64,000 bases of DNA from Chitinophagaceae bacterium (GTDB lineage: Bacteria > Bacteroidota > Bacteroidia > Chitinophagales > Chitinophagaceae): contig JAMLHK010000013.1 of NCBI GenBank assembly GCA_023957155.1, positions 47,598 through 111,597 on the forward strand, given 5' to 3'. The position numbers and the translations under genes are program-made. This document shows, piece after piece, positions 60,471 through 64,000 of this stretch; position 1 is the first letter of the stretch, and each line of letters opens with the position of its first letter. Under the pieces are notes generated by a model that saw nothing but the letters and a program-made list of their open reading frames with translations, was not told the origin of the DNA and did not search any database.

Positions 60471-61559
60471 CTATAGATTGAATATGGTGGATTTCCGTTC
60501 GATTATTTTTCCATTAAGGTTTACCATCATTGGGATGTGATGATTGTTTTTTATACGCCTTAACGCTAATTCAATACTGATATTTGCCATTTCTTCACAG
60601 GGTTGAAGGTAACTGGTCAGCGGATATTTAAGGTATTGAGCATATTTCATATTATCATAGCCACAGATTAAGCAGTCTGAAGTGACCTTTACATTAATCT
60701 TTTCCAGTGAAGAGAGCAAAACGGCAGCGGTGGAATCGTTTGCACATATAATACCGGTTTTGCCGGTCACCATCTTCATTGTTTTTATAAAGTCAATATC
60801 AGCAGGATCTCCGCAGTGGATGTTTTCATCAGTAAATGGCAGGTGATTTTTTAATACAGCATCCCGGATGCCGGATAACCGGAGGTCTACAGAATTAGCT
60901 GAATTTGTCCGATAGAAAAAATGTATGGTTTCACAACCCTTTTTTATGAGATGTTGTGCCATTGTGGCTCCTGCAAAAAAATTATCTAACCAAATGATAT
61001 CATATCCTCCTGCTTCCGGTTGAATCGTTAAGCCGCGATCAATTAAGATAAGGGGGATATTCGCACTGATGATTTTATTGAATATGCTAAGGTTGATTTC
61101 ATTTGCGTCCGGCAGGCGCTCGAGCGGAGAAAACAGAATAGCATCAACTTTTTGTGATATATACTCGTTACAATAATGTTCCGTCTGCGATCTCCTGATT
61201 TCTGCATTGCTTGCCGTAGCGCCTCCCCACAAAAAATTCAACCCGTTTTTTTGTGACAGGTTTAATAGCTGATCATTGATGGTTGTAAATATCTCCGACT
61301 CTCCGGAGCCTGGCAATAACAGGCCGATGTTGTAGGTTAATCGCGCATTATTATGAATGACCTGGGATCCGTATCCTCTGGTTTTTTTAATATACCCGTT
61401 GCTCTGTAACCGGTTATATACTTTGGCAATGGTGGGACGTGATACGGAATATTGTTTTGCAAGCGTATTTTCCGAAGGTAACAATGTTCCATTTTTGTAG
61501 ACCCCCCTGACAATATCTTCCTTTAAGGACTCAAAAATACTGAACTGTTGTTTGCGCAA
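60471..61559 (-). CDS. GntR-HTH / LacI-type sensor hybrid regulator (AraR-like)
   Basis: 362 residues from a TTG at 61559, the only start available before an upstream stop. N-terminal GntR winged helix (LKEDIVRGVYKNGTLLPSENTLAKQYSVSRPTIAKVYNRLQSNGYI) fused to a periplasmic-binding-protein-like sensor domain (TYNIGLLLPGSGESEIFTTI... ICANDSTAAVLLSSLEK...). Such hybrids are repressors that respond to sugars. Divergent from the GH32-like gene, which it probably controls. Confidence 0.87.
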   Translation of the reverse strand: MRKQQFSIFESLKEDIVRGVYKNGTLLPSENTLAKQYSVSRPTIAKVYNRLQSNGYIKKTRGYGSQVIHNNARLTYNIGLLLPGSGESEIFTTINDQLLNLSQKNGLNFLWGGATASNAEIRRSQTEHYCNEYISQKVDAILFSPLERLPDANEINLSIFNKIISANIPLILIDRGLTIQPEAGGYDIIWLDNFFAGATMAQHLIKKGCETIHFFYRTNSANSVDLRLSGIRDAVLKNHLPFTDENIHCGDPADIDFIKTMKMVTGKTGIICANDSTAAVLLSSLEKINVKVTSDCLICGYDNMKYAQYLKYPLTSYLQPCEEMANISIELALRRIKNNHHIPMMVNLNGKIIERKSTIFNL

Positions 61560-61871
61560 TTGAATTAGTCTTTTATTCTTATAGAAATTACTTCCTATAT
61601 GTGATTAGGATTTATTGTTTTTCCAGAAAGGGCAAAGATAATTAATTAGTTTTGTTTAATTGTAAATGATAACAAAATGTAAACTTTTATATTTTGGTTC
61701 TTTATAAATCTCCGGAATGAGGAGTTATATGAATATATTATAAAAATAATTTTATTTACTTATATAATAATGAGTGTAATATGTGATTGTATCCTGAGCT
61801 TTATCTTGTAATTCTTTAGATAATTCTTCTTCAAAAAAGATTAGTTATATAAAATAATATTTACTTTATAT

Positions 61872-61908
61872 GTTGGATATGAATATGATTTTAGTATATT
61901 TGATATAC
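61872..61908 (+). promoter_or_regulatory. Strong promoter with perfect palindromic operator
   Basis: TTG (61873-61875), 19-base spacer, TATATTTG (61895-61902). The -7 box is embedded in GTATAT-TTG-ATATAC (61894-61908), a perfect 15-bp palindrome, so a repressor there would occlude the promoter. Similar in style to the GTAT-N3-ATAC site of the susC promoter. Confidence 0.65.
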
Positions 61909-61948
61909 ATATATTTATCTTATTGTTTACAAATTAAAACCTAACGGT

Positions 61949-62023
61949 ATGCTTGTATTTACATTTTGGAAAGAAGAGAAGGATAGCCATTATGTTTATT
62001 TTCCTACTTCTTACAAGGCTTAA
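61949..62023 (+). CDS. Possible 24-residue leader peptide
   Basis: Short ORF (starts MLVFTFWKEEKDS) between the promoter at 61872 and the GH32-like ATG at 62071. It lies on the predicted mRNA. No family is recognised and it may be chance; aromatic residues (F, W, Y) are frequent. Confidence 0.25.
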   Translation: MLVFTFWKEEKDSHYVYFPTSYKA

Positions 62024-62070
62024 AGCCAGCCTGCACTTTAAACTTAATGTATAATATTATCCCAACGAAC

Positions 62071-64000
62071 ATGAAGAAAATAACCCTGCTTGTATTTGCC
62101 GGCCTTTTCCATTTCCAATTTGGAAATGCGCAGTCTCAAAATCATGCTTCTGCAAATACCTCTGCCAAAATGCACCTGTTAAGTCCCTATTTTTTATTTG
62201 AAACAAAAGTTGCTCCCCAAAGCATTCCTGGCAGGGAAACGAAAGGCAGCTTTTCCTCGGGAAAAAGAGAAGAGGGCTTTACGATAAAAGCATTGGTGAA
62301 CTTTAAGGAATTCACCCGGGAACAAACCCTTTTAGAGATACCCGGGCTTGTATCCGTAAATCTCAAACAGGCAAGCCCCTCTGTTCGGGATAAACAAAAC
62401 TATCCTGCTTTTACCATGCATGATGGTTCTGTTCCTGTTTTGGAAGCAAGCATTATGTTGACGGCGCCTGTTGAAAAGGTTTTTAAACGTGAAATGACGA
62501 TTGGGTTTCCCATTGCCGCACTGAAAAATCCATGGGGCCAGCATGAGTTGGTTTTAAATTTTACCGGTATACAATGGACCATGTATATAGATGGCCAGGT
62601 CATGGATAATGATTTTGCGATTGGATATCCACAGTTTGGAGAAAAAAATGCATGGCAAATTGATCCCGCTTATGTAAGCCAGGCAAGTATCTTCTTTCCG
62701 GCAATGGTAGCAGTGAGAGACACCTTAAGGAAAAATGATTTTACGCCTTATGTGCAATACTGGACTCCGCAGGGACATAATGCATGGGTGGGAGATGTTA
62801 CCACTCTTTATCATAATGGACGTTATCATGTTTTTTACCTCTTTGACAGGAGACATCATGCCAGCAAGCTGGGTATGGGGGGACATTATTTTGAGCATTT
62901 TTCCACTACAGACTTTAAGACGTGGGCCGAACATGAAGCAGCAGTGCCAATAGAAGAGCAATGGGAAACTATTGGTACGGGAACTCCTTTCGTGCTTAAC
63001 AATAAACTGTATATCTCTTATGGACTGCATACAGCACGCATTTATCCGTATGAGATGACCATGACGCCTATATTAAAAGAGTACTATGAAAAGCATGGCA
63101 AGACCGGAGCCTTCTCATTTGATCTCTCCAAAGGATATCCTTCGGGAGCAAGTTATTCAGTTAGCCAAAATGGAACAGACAACTTTAAAAAATCGAAAAT
63201 GCTGTTTCACTACAGCGAGAATCCAAGTGTTTACATTGATCCCGAAGGGAAATTAAAAATGATCGCCAACGCCGGGGCAAAAGGAATATGGGAGTCAGAA
63301 AGCATAGACAGCAATTGGCATAGCATCAGTCCTGATTTTCCGCCTGGTGGTGACTGCACATTTTATTTCCGTTGGGGTAAATTCGACTACATCATCGGTG
63401 GGTTTGTGAATTTATGGAGTAAGCCGGTAAAAACGGGTAATGAAGGATGGGTTGATATGGTTAAAGAAGGACGCGACTTTTACAATGGGATTAATGTACC
63501 TGCCATTACACAAATTCATGACGGGCGTTTTTTAATGGCCGGTTGGTTCCCGATTCACAATGGCTGGGGAGGTCCTTTTGTAGTGCATGAGCTGATCCAG
63601 TATCCTGATGGAAGGATCCGCACCAAATGGATGAAAGAATTGATACCCGATACCAGGGATACGGTATTGGTGGCCAAACGGATAGACAGCGTAATTTCCT
63701 TCCCGGTTAAAAACAAATCTTTTATGCTCAGTTTTGATGTTTATCCCACAAAGAAAAAAGACGGTAAACTGGCTGTCTCCTTTCTTTCCTCCGGGCAGAA
63801 TGAAAAAGATTGTAAACTCCAGATCAATATAAAAGAGATGACCGCTCAATATAGTAATGCAACAAAAGATCCTTTTTCAGCACCGGAGCTGTCGTTACGG
63901 GAAGGCGGTTCCCTGCGACGTGCAGGGAATTATACTATTGAGAATTTAACAGGAACAGACAAGCCATTTTCTGTAAGAATACTGGTAAAGAGCACCCCCA
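62071..64000 (+). CDS. Secreted GH32-like glycoside hydrolase (3' end outside window)
   Basis: At least 643 residues, open at the window edge. Signal peptide through about GNAQ (residue 20). N-terminal beta-sandwich, concanavalin-A-like region (about 40-195). Then a clan-J-like five-bladed propeller, as suggested by QYWTPQGHNAWVGDVTTLYHNGRYHVFYLFD, HHASKLGMGGHYFEHFSTTDFKTWAEHE and ENPSVYIDPEGKLKMI. The canonical GH32 WMNDPNG nucleophile motif is replaced by NAWVGD, so this is a divergent member. Substrate may be fructan-like, but that is not proven. Confidence 0.7.
   Translation, partial: MKKITLLVFAGLFHFQFGNAQSQNHASANTSAKMHLLSPYFLFETKVAPQSIPGRETKGSFSSGKREEGFTIKALVNFKEFTREQTLLEIPGLVSVNLKQASPSVRDKQNYPAFTMHDGSVPVLEASIMLTAPVEKVFKREMTIGFPIAALKNPWGQHELVLNFTGIQWTMYIDGQVMDNDFAIGYPQFGEKNAWQIDPAYVSQASIFFPAMVAVRDTLRKNDFTPYVQYWTPQGHNAWVGDVTTLYHNGRYHVFYLFDRRHHASKLGMGGHYFEHFSTTDFKTWAEHEAAVPIEEQWETIGTGTPFVLNNKLYISYGLHTARIYPYEMTMTPILKEYYEKHGKTGAFSFDLSKGYPSGASYSVSQNGTDNFKKSKMLFHYSENPSVYIDPEGKLKMIANAGAKGIWESESIDSNWHSISPDFPPGGDCTFYFRWGKFDYIIGGFVNLWSKPVKTGNEGWVDMVKEGRDFYNGINVPAITQIHDGRFLMAGWFPIHNGWGGPFVVHELIQYPDGRIRTKWMKELIPDTRDTVLVAKRIDSVISFPVKNKSFMLSFDVYPTKKKDGKLAVSFLSSGQNEKDCKLQINIKEMTAQYSNATKDPFSAPELSLREGGSLRRAGNYTIENLTGTDKPFSVRILVKSTP

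Larger units (their letters stand above)
61560..62070. other. 511-base divergent regulatory region
   Basis: AT-rich. From left to right: -7 box on the minus strand TATCTTTG (61633-61640) for the regulator gene; a TTTTGTT/AACAAAA inverted repeat with a 14-base spacer (61650-61677); the strong plus-strand promoter at 61872-61908; a 24-codon ORF at 61949-62023; then 47 bases to the ATG of the GH32-like gene. Confidence 0.5.

Noticed and set aside
1-64000. CRISPR arrays, tRNA and rRNA genes
   Set aside because: No regularly spaced repeats, T-loop signatures or rRNA motifs were found on either strand.

Overview
The window looks like chromosomal DNA of a Bacteroidota bacterium, most likely Chitinophagaceae or a close relative. 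The evidence is a gldH-type gliding lipoprotein gene, a SusC/SusD pair with DUF4959/DUF5000-type lipoproteins, a Bacteroidota-style dihydroorotase, several promoters of the TTG / TAnnTTTG type, and almost no Shine-Dalgarno sequences. No rRNA, tRNA or CRISPR array was seen.

Region 1 (1-34.2 kb) is mostly housekeeping. It starts with the 3' part of murA, then gmk, a CNNM/CorC-like membrane protein, an FMN glutamate synthase-like protein and asd. A tight minus-strand block (about 13.1 down to 5.9 kb) follows: pseudouridine synthase, yicC, gldH, histidine kinase, response regulator, ligA, an HNH protein and a DUF2461 protein. Then come lpxD, a complete IS481-type element (14559-15820), a carboxypeptidase-regulatory-domain protein, an NAD-dependent epimerase, pheS, ftsX, leuS, a secreted protein of unknown function, mfd, an S9 peptidase, dihydroorotase, a MutS-like ATPase and a YVTN beta-propeller. 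A palindromic repeat family has invaded the region; one copy lies in frame inside leuS and another just 5' of the epimerase.

Region 2 (34.2-35.1 kb) is a small AT-rich cassette (a GNAT-like protein plus a 69-residue protein) bracketed by 43-bp direct repeats. It abuts a decayed 3' end of a gntR gene.

Region 3 (35.2-60.3 kb) is a large catabolic locus. It has two sialidase-fold proteins, a Tat-type secreted protein, an FCD-GntR regulator, SusC, SusD, two DUF5000-type lipoproteins, two more sialidase-fold proteins, and then a long co-directional set of enzymes: M14 deacylase, SDR, threonine-synthase-like PLP enzyme, N-acetylneuraminate-lyase-like aldolase, RidA, SMP-30 lactonase, a truncated aldo-keto reductase, an MFS transporter, an intact aldo-keto reductase, a class III aminotransferase and an M81 (MlrC-like) metallohydrolase. 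The FCD regulator faces SusC across a promoter with a GTAT-N3-ATAC palindrome, and the same element precedes the first sialidase. My inference is uptake and cleavage of a nonulosonic-acid or amino-sugar substrate followed by an oxidative, non-phosphorylative route (aldolase, dehydrogenase, lactonase, deacylase, PLP-dependent ammonia elimination, RidA). No NanE, NanK, NagA or NagB is seen in the window.

Region 4 (60.4-64 kb) has a GntR/LacI-hybrid regulator divergent from a GH32-like secreted glycoside hydrolase that runs off the end, with a strong promoter carrying a perfect 15-bp palindrome over its -7 box.
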